Positions 14,676 through 26,203 of a DNA stretch of 64,000 nt are shown here, piece by piece (the stretch's first letter is position 1; each line of letters begins with the position of its first letter). Below the pieces are notes generated by a model. That model saw nothing but the letters and a program-made list of their open reading frames with translations, ran no database searches and was not told the origin of the DNA. A program made the position numbers and the translations under genes. The DNA lies in NCBI GenBank assembly GCA_014773175.1, contig VXCM01001331.1, forward strand, positions 81,541 through 145,540. The letters are read 5' to 3'. The DNA comes from Lucifuga dentata (Eukaryota > Chordata > Actinopteri > Ophidiiformes > Bythitidae).

Positions 14676-15989
14676 TAGTAACTGTATTGAATATTTCCGC
14701 AAAATGTAAAGGTTATATTTTAACCCTATACAGATGAGGAGAAAGAGAGAGAAACAAGGAAGAAGCAGCTACTGTCAGCACTTTAAAAAATCCTACAAGA
14801 AGCAAACTAATCTATAATCTGGTTATATCTAGTAAAAAAAAAAAAAAAAAAAAAAAAACTAGAAGGGCACTCATTAGAGTCCATTCTTCAGTTTTTATTG
14901 ATCTTATGCTTCCTTGAGGAAATTCGTGCTCTGTGTTTGACCCATCCTAACTGCTCGGAGCAGCGGGCAGCCACAGTATAGCACCCACAGACCAACGTTG
15001 CTGTGTGTGCTTCAAAAATAACAAACCCACTCAAGCTTCCTGACAGCAGCCTAGACAATCTGGAATGCTTTATTATAAGCATTTCTTTAACAAAAAAATG
15101 TTTCAGATATGACCAATGATGCTCTTGTTTCTCCACCACTGCATTCTGGTTTTGGTCAGGGTTACATAAGAAAGGAAGAAATATGTATTATTACTGCAAT
15201 ATTTATTTTACGACTCTTAATGATGTGTACTGTTTCTGTTTTTGGAGAAGTGTATGGAGCTGAGGCTGTGGGGCGTTCTGTGTGTGGTTATGAAATTATA
15301 GTTGCTCTTGATGCCTACCTGTGCTGCTTGTCAAAACACCTTGTAAATTACCTTAAAGATTACAGTAGAGACATACAGCAATTTATCTGCTACTAAGCAA
15401 AGGAGCCAGAGCTATAAAAGACAGTAGTTTGATTTTAAAATGCAGTGAGAAAAAATGTTTGGAGGTTGATGTGGAAGGGTGCAGTTTCAGTTTCCATTTT
15501 TCATTTCAACTTTCCAGTAACTTTATAGTTTGAATACATCTTCGATTTTCAGCTAAAATCTTACCCTAACCTTCATCCTAACCACAGTCTTATCTAAATT
15601 GGTTCAGACAACCTGCCTAAAGTCTGATCTCAATCATTGCATAAATGAAAGCTATATGCTTCCAAAGGGGGGAGTGACAGGAAAAAAAGTTTATTACACA
15701 AACTGTGCTTTACATTAATGAAATAATTCTTCAAAGTTTATATACTGACTGCAGAATCTTCATTCTGATGTCCAAAAGAAAGTGGGTACTGCAGCCACCA
15801 AACTACTTAGCAATTCATGCAATGTATGAGCATTATGTTAATTATCACCCAAAGCAAAAACAGAAGAATTGCTTGTATTTTGTAATAAAAAAAATTAAAA
15901 GGTAAAAGGATTTGTAACTCAGCAATTGCTATAGTATCATCATTTGTACCTCAACAGGCATAAATTTTACAAATCTTACAAAAACTTAG

Positions 15990-16637
15990 AGGACCATACT
16001 GTCCATTTGCATGTTCTAATATATTTTCATAGTTACATTACTGACAATCATTTCCCAAAGGATAAAACTATATTTCAGCTTTCCTGATATTTTGCAAAAT
16101 CTCTTAATCTTTCAAACTCAAATATTCAAGCAATACACCCACCTTAAAAATTGATGTTTCACCTGCTAATAGTTATGCAGCCTTATGAAGTCATGGTTGC
16201 TTAAATATTTCGATAAAAGTAGGTCTTTTGGGACTATATTCCCCAGTGGAGACATACATTCACTCCACGCTTTTTATTGTGCTTCAATGCTAAAATGATA
16301 TAACTTCAAAAAAAAAAAACCTGAATACACATCTTGTTGGTGATGAAGGATTACCTATCCCAACAACGTTTCAAGTATCAAAAATTTGATTTTAATAGTG
16401 TACCAGAACGAACTGAAACCAATGGCGGTCTGGAAGGTAGGAAAACATTTTTTTTGTTACCACTAGCATTAGCATACCACTGTTCCAGTAGTGTGCTTTG
16501 GGAAATGATTGTCAGTAATGTTACATGTATGAAAATTGAATATANGTTCCAGTAGTGTGCTTTGGGAAATGATTGTCAGTAATGTTACATGTATGAAAAT
16601 TGAATATATTATTCAAACATGCAAAATAGCCAGTTCT
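15990..16637. mobile_element. TTAA-flanked MITE, copy 2
   Basis: Colinear with the element at 8216-8790 (shared blocks such as GGGACTATATTCCC and GATTTTAATAGTGTAC). TTAA follows at 16638-16641 and TTAG precedes at 15986. It contains a single-N duplication artefact at 16545 that lengthens it by about 63 bp. Confidence 0.65.
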
Positions 16638-18568
16638 TTAACCTTTCAAATTTGTTTGTTGATGTTCAAACAGAAACATCATTTCATAGGTTTCTGGTCA
16701 CAAGCATAGCTTTTAGTGGGATAAACAGCAAACTAACCGTACATTCTGTCATTTCTAGTTATTTTTTACTATAGTGTATCATTCAGTGAAGATGGATTTC
16801 CTCTGTGTGCTTTAGAAACAATAAGATGGAGAGTTGTTTGAAAAATCTAGTGAGGTGAGTGACAGAAGAACATTTTGGCAATGATGCTGATTATGCTCTT
16901 CAGAACAGTCACTCTGAGAGAATGACGTGAGGGGGAATTTATGTTTAGACAAAGAAAATAGCTTGTGGCTGGTTATAGTGTCACATTATGGTGGAACAAT
17001 GTCAAACTGTCTAGCCTGCAGTATAATTTACAACGCAGCTTTTTGCTCAGTGAAGGGAAAGAAGATCATCATCTTCATCAGAATGTTAGCAGTGAGTAAA
17101 ACCTGTCTCTGTATCAGAGACTGTGACTACAGGCTCTTTAAGCACAGAGAACAGAATGTTGTGCTCATGAGAATAGCTGGTGGAAAAAAACATTGTGTCA
17201 AAACAGAAATAAAACACTCTCTTAAGGTAAGAGTGTTCATGCAAAAGATTCACTGTTTATAGAGATTTTAAGGGTGATCTCCATAAAACGAGAAAGGCCC
17301 TGTAGACTGAAAAGGGTAGTGGTTTGTTACAGGTTCTATCAGTAAATTTAATGAATGCATAACCAGCTGTGAGCATTATTAAACAATATAACACCCTCTT
17401 CTTTCTCCCAATGTTTTCACCATTCAGCCATTTCACAATGTAACATCAATGTATGGAGCTATTTTCCAGCCATTAATCAAGTGCATCATTTATGAATTGG
17501 AGAGCATGATTTTTCCCAAAACTCTGCTTTCACACTCAAATATACTCTGCTCTGCTCATGCATACATTCACTCTGCTGCTATTTAAAACTTTGCACAGAC
17601 TCAAACTTTGCACAGACTCAAATATACTCGCACAGATTTCCTTGCTCCTGCTTAAACTGCTCTTCTTGGATTCACATTAACTCTGTGCACTTAAAGCTTT
17701 CATCTTCGCCCAATCTCAAACCTCTCTGCTTGCACTCAAAACTTGCTGTGTGACAACTCTGCGAAAAATCCTCCAACAATAAGAATGGGCTACTGTTTTG
17801 ACTAATGAAATTATTGCTGAGTCAAGGCCTCCAGGCATTCTCATTGGTTTGCAAAACCATCTGCAGTGAAGTGGTGTTTTGTTTTTTGTTTTTTGTTTTT
17901 TTTTAATTAGGAAGCCAAAGGACTTACTTTGCTTCTATGAGCATCCATTATTATAATGTTATGATGTATACTTCCACATTTTAGTTTTAATTTTTTTAAA
18001 TAAAAGAGCAGTTGGTAGATTTACCAGATCACACCTATTTTTGCAGAGTTGGCTATATGACTTGCAGGCTTGTTGAACAGCACCACGACTGTCCATCTGA
18101 CAAGTCTGACAAGGTCAGTGGGAGGTGTATGGCCTTCAGGAGAAAAACTGTCACGCCAGTCTAGCAGGCAAGATGACAGTCCAGCACCACAGTCTACTCT
18201 CCACCCACTGAACTAAGAGGAAGGAAAGGTTGCATTGTTTGTGCTCAGGGTATGTGTTGGTTTGTTACATGGAATGCTTGTCTACACTGATGCATTAGCA
18301 TCACTGAGCCTGTCAGATCTGTCTGTGTTGGGCATTCAGGAACCCTCCTATGGCTCTTTATGCAAATTCTATTCTATGAATTGAACTGGTATTGACACTC
18401 TTCTGTTTGATGCACAGTGCCTTTAGTATGTTTAGCCTGCTGGATGTGTCAGTGTCTTTCTTCATCTGTCTTTAACAATGAGGCAAAGGACCTGGGAGTG
18501 GGACATTTGCTGTTTAATTGTCTTGCAGTGTTGCTGGACCTGCATACAGTATGTTGTTATGGAGCTAA

Positions 18569-18954
18569 AGTGGATAGAAAATGAATGTACCCCATTTAAC
18601 AATTTTGACATTTTGATAACCTAAACCCTAGAATTAAAATGCAACAAATTAATTTTTCTCCAACTAAGCACAGAACACTTAATAGTTTTTTTTTTACTTA
18701 TAAAAAAGTTTCTTGCATTAATTAGAAATAAACAAGATCTAGACTTGATAAGTAGGCACTGCCTAGAGTCACTTAAATTATCTCAGGAATAACCTCCTGC
18801 CTTCAAATTGCATTCTAGATCACATAACTTAATTGTCATACATGCAAAATATCAAAGATATTGCACCATTACTTACAGTATATGGGAGGGTGGCAAGAAG
18901 AAAGCCCTTTCTCAGAAAGATCCATCAGGAGTTCTGACTGAAGTTTGCCAAAAA

Positions 18955-18985
<31 letters not shown>

Positions 18986-19760
18986 AAATACTGGGGCTCC
19001 AGATGGACCTTTTTGAGAAAGGGCTTTCTTCATACCACTCTCCCATATAAGCCAGATGCATGAAATATCTTTGATATTGTTGTATGATGCACATCTTGTC
19101 CTCTGTTGGCCATAATACCCTGTAAGTTTTTCAAGGTTGCCATTGGAGTCCTTGTTTCCTCTCTGACCAGTTATCTTCTGTCCCAGTCACTTAGCCTTGA
19201 TGGACGCCCTGACTTTGGCAGGTGCCATTTCTTAATGATGGACTTAACAGTGCTTCCAGGTATATTCAAAGCCTTGGAAATATTTACTTTATGTGTGCCC
19301 TTCCATAACTTTGCCACAGACTTGTTGTGGAAGGTCTTTGGAACCTGTGCTGCTGTCTTTGTGGTTGACTTCACTCATAACCTGAAGGACCACAGTAAAC
19401 AGCTGCTTTTATTTAAGTTCTCATGTTAATTGCAGCAATTCAAAACAGGTGTTGGACAATTAAGTTATTATGTGATGTGGAAGGCAATTTGAAGGCAGGA
19501 GGTTATTGCTGAGATAGTTTAAGTGACACTAAAAGGGGGTGCATACTTATCAAACCTAGATATTGACCTATATAAACCTAGATATAGTTTATTTTTAATT
19601 AATGCAAGACACTTTTTAGAACAATTTTTTTCATTTTGTAATTAAGTATTCTGTGCAGATTAGTTAGAAAAACTATGGATTTTTTGCATTTTAATTCTAG
19701 ACTTTAGGTTAACAAAATGTCAGAACTGTTAAATGGAAGCACATTCATTTTCTATCCAGT
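18569..19760 (-). mobile_element. Tc1-like transposon remnant folded into a long inverted repeat
   Basis: Both ends carry TGGATAGAAAATGAATG in inverted orientation, and the arms match for more than 200 bp. The minus strand at 19171-19374 encodes a Tc1 transposase N-terminal helix-turn-helix (ISKALNIPGSTVKSIIKKW, then SGRPSRLS). A core-domain piece appears twice in opposite orientations, at 18879-18945 and 19004-19050, around an A-rich spacer at about 18951-18995. The DDE catalytic region is otherwise gone, so the element cannot be autonomous. Confidence 0.8.
19171..19374 (-). pseudogene. Tc1 transposase N-terminal fragment
   Basis: 67 codons matching the paired-like DNA-binding domain of Tc1/mariner transposases: VAKLWKGTHKVNISKAL, then a second helix STVKSIIKKW and the GRPSRLS linker. 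The original start and the whole catalytic part are missing or displaced. Confidence 0.75.
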
Positions 19761-20841
19761 GTATATAAGTGCCAAAATTATGATGCATTGCTCTGCCCAC
19801 GTCAACCTTTTGCTTTGGAGAAAAGAATTGTATGCTGTGGTGCTTTTTATCTGAATGACCTGTTCTTTTATAACCTACAGTGGTGGCTCAGACATTTATA
19901 TTATACATGTAGCCCTGTTTGCAGAATGGATAGGTAAGGTGGTTTGAGGTGAATCATTTTTATTTTACTTTGAGAAAAATGTCAGTTGAATTAGGAAATT
20001 AGCTAGTGATTGGTTAGAACAAAAGTCTTGCAAGATTTATTAGTTTTTTAATGAACTGTTCATTATTATTGGTGGCCCTTCTAAAGGTAATAACCACAGA
20101 ATATAATTTGACAGTGACTGTGCAGCTCTCAATGATCCAGACTTTAATATGGCCATCAGTCTTATGTGGCAGTAGTAATGCCAGCTTCAAAGCAGCAAAT
20201 GCTTTATAATCCATAAAATCCAGAGTAAGGTGATGGCTTTCATGTCTATTTTTCTCAATGCTAAGTTCAATGGTTGACTATTGTAAGGAAATGTACAGTA
20301 AAACATCAGAGTTTCAATGTTTCAGTCCTCTGACATCAGTAACTCCATTTCACTTCCAGCTGACTTGCATCCTCACAACTCCTGGATGGCTATAAAAAGA
20401 CATTTTGCATGAAAAATGCAGCACAGCTTCATGCCCCAGTCAAATCATCATCACCAACAGTACCACTAAACTTGCCTTTTTTTTTTCTGGGAGCAGACAT
20501 AGCTCATATGCTGGTGCTACATTCCTTTAAATCATTTGCACAGTAGGTGGAAATTAATGGAAAATTTCCACTTTGCTGTCAGAGAAGACAGATAGTCCAG
20601 GTGCTGTAGGGGCCATTTTCCTAGAAGATAACTGAGTAAAGCTGATTTCCAAAAATCCTGAGAGCTACTAAAAGTTGCAAGTATTTCAACACAGATAAGT
20701 TGCCCTTTATGTTATACAGTATTATAATCACGACCATCTTATACTCTCACCCCCATCCCTCTTTTAATAAACAGAGTTCCTTTGCTAAACTCTAAATTGC
20801 TTGTCAGTGTGAATGTGTGTGTGAATTACGTTGTTAGTTTC
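19761..20841. other. no gene seen
   Basis: AT-rich unique-looking sequence between a Tc1 remnant and an LTR-like repeat. Nothing supportable on either strand. Confidence 0.5.
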
Positions 20842-21415
20842 TGTGACGGCCTAGACCAGAAAAAGACTCAAATGCAGGATTCGAAAAACAGTAAGAGTAA
20901 AGTTCAAAAATCCACAGTTTAATGACGGCTTCACAGGTCATACACAGGTGGGCAGTCAGTNGTAAAGTTCAAAAATCCACAGTTTAATGACGGCTTCACA
21001 GGTCATACACAGGTGGGCAGTCAGTAAAGCAGACGGAGCAGATGAGGGACAGACAAAAAGGCAAAATCCAGAAAACAGTCCAGGTAATCCAAAAGCAGAT
21101 AAATCCAACAGAGAATCAGGATTAAATCCAAGTCAAAACAGGCAAAGGTCATACACAAGAAATCTCAAGAGAAAACACTGAAAAAACACTGGAAAGCTTG
21201 ACTACACAAAGTAACAAGACAATCTGGCAGAGAACAAAGGAACTGTAGGTTGTATATGTAGAGAGGTGAGTGATTAGCAGATTGGACTCAGGTGATGCTG
21301 AAAACTGGCGGGAAATAGAACAAAGACAGGAAGTAAAACTAACAGAACAACAAGGAGAACCAGTTAACAAAATAAAACAGGAAATGATTAGACAGAGTCC
21401 AAACGAGTCATCACA
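20842..21415. repeat. LTR-like repeat, copy 1
   Basis: Starts TGTGACGGCCTAGACCAG and ends CATCACA, the TG..CA pattern of LTRs. A near-identical copy occurs at 45534-46102. The 5-bp flanks (GTTTC and GTGTA) do not match, so the target duplication is lost or the ends differ. An N at 20961 duplicates about 64 bp. A small open frame over it also occurs in the other copy and is not a gene. Confidence 0.5.
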
Positions 21416-22159
21416 GTGTATACATGAAGTTCCTGTGCTTGATAACAAAGTTAAATACACTCAATGCTCATTTCAGCAAAATTTCTCATCTGCCTGCAAC
21501 CTTCTTTGTCTCCCACTCATATCTGTTCTTTCCCCTTTACTTTCACACATCACTAAAGATGCAGGCTTTTTCATTAAAGCAATTTCCCAGCACAGTGTTG
21601 TATGCCTCTTTGTGTCTCAGTATTAACAGTCTTCTATGCTTTTTTGTGAGAGATTAAATATTCAGGGATGTTTCTTTTCTGTTGTTACAGAACCTTGTCC
21701 TGCTTTGTGTTGCACGGCTGTGGTGCTTACAGCTATAGTGCTTTTGCTCTGAGCTGCTGGTAGTTATAAATAAAAGAATGGCATTTTCTGTTGTACTCTG
21801 GTGCTGCATCTGCTGCTTAAGATATCTCTCAAGACCCCTGCTTGATATTTGGGAAAGGCAGAGAGAAAAAGAGCAAGTGTGACAATTGTGTGCAATTAAT
21901 ATGCATGCTGTATGCTAGAATTTGCCTGAATGTGGTGGATTTTCATTGTATTTGCATGTGTACCTTCACGAGTCTAAGTGTACATGTGCATGGCTGAGTA
22001 TGTCTGACCCTGACACATTTGTGTGTCCGTGTGTTTTTATATTTGTGCAGCCAGGGGTTTTTGAAATAGAGGAAGAGTGCTGCTCCATGGAGCGCAATGA
22101 GAGGAGAGGTTCTCTGGAACAACGCAACCCATTACAAACAGCACTCAGTCTGAATAATG

Positions 22160-22520
22160 CAGCAGAGTAGAGGAGGGAGGGGGAGGGGGAGGAGGCAGTG
22201 AGAAGATGAAGAAGTAGGGGAATTNAGCAGAGTAGAGGAGGGAGGGGGAGGGGGAGGAGGCAGTGAGAAGATGAAGAAGTAGGGGAATTGAGAGGAGAGG
22301 TGTAAGTGAATGTAGGTTGAGAGAAGTGGAGAATAAAGGGAACAGAGAAAAGGCAGGAAAGGGAAATAAATGAGAGAGGCAACAGAAGGTACAAGTGGAA
22401 GAGGATAGTATGAAGAGGATAGTATAGGAAGCAAGAGATTACACAAGGCAGTGGCAACAGAATGGCAAATGATAAAAACAATCAATAGGGAAGTGAAGAA
22501 AAGATAAGGGGAGAGAAGGA
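22160..22520. repeat. purine-rich tract with gap duplication
   Basis: G/A-rich on the plus strand (GAGGAGGGAGGGGGAGGGGG). A 63-bp unit is duplicated around an N at 22225. Long minus-strand frames here are pyrimidine-coded low complexity. Confidence 0.75.
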
Positions 22521-22929
22521 TGAGGGGGACAGGAAACTCAAGTCATGTTGTTTATTGGTAGCTCAGCACCACATACTATGTCTCAAACAACAAGTTTCCA
22601 ACCTAGCCCAAGCTCTCTATTTAGATGAGGGGGGAAAAATAGAAGAAATCTTGATAGAAGTAACTCAAAGAGAGATCCACTTTCTTCGGACAGTAAGGTC
22701 TATAAGCTGTAGGTGAGGAATTACAAGGAAAGAAAAATTTGCATAATCAAAGAGATAATTAGGGGATATCTTCAGGATTTTTAAATTTCCTTCACAATGG
22801 CAGATTTCAGTGCAACATGGCAATATCTGATGGTAGATATGATCGTACGATAAATGATTTCACCATGATTTACAAAGGCAATGGAGGCAATTATTAGGGC
22901 TTAAGGCAGGACAGGAGCAGGACAGGTGC

Positions 22930-23035
22930 TTCTCTACAAGGTAATTTTGAACTGAAATCAATGGCTGCCTGGAAGGGAGGAAAAGCAGTACTAAAATTTA
23001 CCAAATTTACTGAAGTGTGATGCCTGTAAAGACAT
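22930..23035. mobile_element. TTAA MITE, probable copy 4 (fragment)
   Basis: Blocks AACTGAAATCAATGGCTGCC, CTGGAAGG and AAAATTTAC recur in the order seen in the right half of the 8216-8790 element. No intact ends are visible. Confidence 0.35.
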
Positions 23036-23100
23036 GCATGTAACCCCAGAGTAACAGTTTAACAAGAATTTTACCTGCCTTGAAAAAAATTCCTGTAATT

Positions 23101-23133
23101 CATGTGACTTACACGATTCCTGTAAGTCACATG
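23101..23133. repeat. hairpin, 13-bp perfect arms
   Basis: CATGTGACTTACA at 23101-23113 pairs with TGTAAGTCACATG at 23121-23133 around a 7-base loop. Confidence 0.7.
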
Positions 23134-24346
23134 ATTTTGCAATCATTTCTTCCAGTGAATGCTTACCTGCATGCTTGAACAGCTGAAGGGGCGTGTCGGA
23201 AAATGTTTTGTCTGTATGTTTGGTGCAACACTAAAAGCAAAAAGTAAAGAGATTGTTTTTGTATTAAATATTTGCATTGATATCTGGGGAATTGTGAAAA
23301 ATACTATTGGAGCTTTGTGTGTATTTTGGTAATGAATTATTAAAATGTGCATGTCAGCAGTATGTTTTAGTCCTTTGACCTTCATCAGGCTGCATGAAAA
23401 CATCTTTTCAGCGACATTTTCATCATGGCTGCTATACAAGTTCTGGGAAGTCTTGTGACTTACTAGAATTTTCTTCTGCTTAGTAAGTCAAACTACATTT
23501 TTGTTCACATCAAGAATTTGTCTTTGGGTATTAAATTCAATGCCATTTCTGATCACACCATGAAGTCACTTTTCAAAAGTGAAATTTAATGTAATAAATC
23601 TAAATAATACTGTAATAATGTAAACACCATAAAATGTCAATGTTGAAAAAAGATCAAAACATCAAATTGATCTCTAATGTTTCCATCTATAGAGAATATT
23701 GCCAGCAAATTATTTAATACTACATCATCTCTCTTCTACTTTCACTTTACTCTGACTCTGCTTTTACTTTACTTCAACTTTAACACACAATAACTTATTT
23801 TATAGAATGCTTGTGACAAAATTGTAATCAGCAATGTGGTAGTTGTATGATCAAAACAGGAAAAATAATAATGTACAAATTACAAGGGAATAATATTACA
23901 TGACACATAACTTATGAACCACAATTTGATCGCTTCTCATTTTTAGTTTGACAGATTCTGTTTAAAAGAGATCAATTCTCACGGTCATGTTGTAAAACAA
24001 AAAACAAAAAAAAAAAAAAAAAAAAANAAAAAAAAAAAATAGAAAGCATGTTAGAAAAACAGTTTGTATTTCAAACAACTAACAAAAGTACATATATTTA
24101 TCCAAATACATTATTCAAGCAGGATCCATCAAATGCAAAGCATGTTTATTCCACCAGCTCAAATATATACTTTCCGCAGCTGCAGTTGTTTCACATCATG
24201 TTTGTCTTGCTGAGACAGTTACGATAACTTACAAGTCAAAAAAACAAAACAAAACAAAACAAAACTCAAAATGATTTATTTTTTTCCTTTTTTGGGTTGA
24301 CATTAAATATTACATGCAGATTACATGCATCAACATTTCTAGCAGG

Positions 24347-25664
24347 CAGTGGTGGGCAGTCAGGGCCAGCAAAGCCTTCTCTGCTGGCCTAGATATTGTC
24401 AGAATCATCAAATTATGTTTTTATAATTTAATATATATTTTAATTAATGCTATATGTATTTTATAAAGTTTGTTCCCATCAGTTTTGTTATTAACGTCAT
24501 TTCATCGCTATATGGTACTCTCTCCCTCAGTTGCACTGCTTCCAGTGCAGCTCATATAAATTAGAGCTTTTATCCAATCAGATTTTCCACCTGTGCTGTC
24601 TCTGGGTAGAAAAATCTAGCCTGAGGCCTTCAGAATCTCGAGTGAATCCCCTCTGCTGTTCAAGCAAATGGGACGATGTTGTTGATTGTCATATATTTTA
24701 GCCAATCAGAATTTGAGTTTCCCGTGTTGGGCGTATTCTTTTACACCCCAGGGCCTTCTAGCTGGCCTTGGCCGACATCATCGTACAGCATTATGCTGCA
24801 AAGCTAAACAGCCTGCCAGAAATTCATCAGAAGAAGAAGAGGGCCGGTTAGCTTAGCTAACTCAAGTAAACCTAGCTAACACATAACGGAGCATTAATGT
24901 TTATTTAAACTTTCTTGCTTGACGTTTATATTTTTAGATGTAATGCTTTAGATTTTTTTTTAGATTTTTACTTAGTCCTGTTGTTTTTTTAATGCACAAT
25001 GGCTGAAGGAGGAGAAGAACTGGATTTACAATGCTTTTTTTTCACAGTTTGGAACTGAAATGCACAAATGTACTGCACAGCCATGTCGTTAAACTCTTTA
25101 TCAAGACAGAAAGGAGGATGGACTTTATCTTCAGATGATGAGCAGCTTTGGTAAGTTTGATGGATTTTTATGTGGCTGGAATCTGTGGGGAAACCTGTTG
25201 ATACGCTTGTGCTGTTTGTGTTTTACAGCATTTTTGCTTACTTGCTGGTCGTATAAGTAAATGTGATGGTTGTTGTGAGTTNTGTGTTTTACAGCATTTT
25301 TGCTTACTTGCTGGTCGTATAAGTAAATGTGATGGTTGTTGTGAGTTTTTGTTTCTTTGGTAATGACATTGATTTAGGCTATGCAATGTCTATTTGTGAT
25401 GCAGCATCCTGTCATAATGCATAATAATGCTACATCCTATTCATGTCTCTGCAGTTAGTGTGTTGTAACTGACATAGGTCTTGATCCTCGTGTTAAATCA
25501 CTTTATTCCACTCAATAAAGGTTACTGTTACTGTGAATATGGGCTGGTTACATCAAATAACAGCAGCATATAGCCCTAGTGTCATGGTGAGGTTATTAGA
25601 AGATGGTTTAATTGCGGGAGGATAGCTCTGAAGGCGTAAGTGTAAAATACATGGCCTGCCACTG
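24347..25664. mobile_element. hAT-like non-autonomous transposon
   Basis: Starts CAGTGGTGGGCAGTC and ends GGCCTGCCACTG, an imperfect inverted terminal repeat. The left end (GTCAGGGCCAGCAAAGCC) resembles a fish DNA transposon family. No transposase frame remains. An N at 25282 duplicates about 65 bp inside it. A clear 8-bp target duplication was not found. Confidence 0.5.
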
Positions 25665-25807
25665 AAAATGATTGTACCTTCTATAATCATGCACAAGTGT
25701 TAGAAGGCAAAACGCTGAATTTTAAGGTGGGTATATGACATGAACATTATATGCAGGTTGTACAGTATATATTGGGCTCAAACATGCATGATTATCAGTA
25801 TGGTCCT
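25665..25807. mobile_element. TTAA MITE, copy 3 (half element, inverted)
   Basis: The reverse complement of the left part of the 8216-8790 element. It ends in TATTGGGCTCAAACATGCAT, then ATTATCAGTATGGTCCT, followed by TTAA at 25808-25811. Its other side abuts the hAT-like element ending at 25664. Confidence 0.6.
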
Positions 25808-26150
25808 TTAAGTCATCATTTAACATCAGTAATGGGCTTCTGTGATATTCACCTAGCCTTTTTCAGACAATACTGTGTGCAAATTAGAAAAGAACTCAAT
25901 AAAGTGAGACTTGAAATGTGCAATATAATTTGACACCTTTCCTCTTTAAAATATTTAATATACTTTTTCAACAAACTTGTACAGCAAGGTGCTATAAGCA
26001 GCAGTCTTGCAGTGGCATGGCTTGTCTGGTGTACATGGGACATCTCATTTACTGCAGTTCAGTGTCTCTTGTCAGGCGGGTGTACCTGTTCTGTTGCTCT
26101 TAAAGGTGACAAATATATCACAACCTTCCAGTCCTGAAGCAACTGAGTCA

Positions 26151-26202
<52 letters not shown>
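26151..26202. repeat. (CA)n microsatellite
   Basis: About 25 uninterrupted CA units. Confidence 0.95.

Positions 26203-26203
<1 letters not shown>

Noticed and set aside
20987..21181. Frame conserved between two places (also 45628-45873)
   Set aside because: Conservation is due to the two LTR-like repeat copies, not to a gene.
21966..22485. 171- and 117-codon minus-strand frames
   Set aside because: Reverse of a purine-rich tract with an artefactual duplication; no domain.
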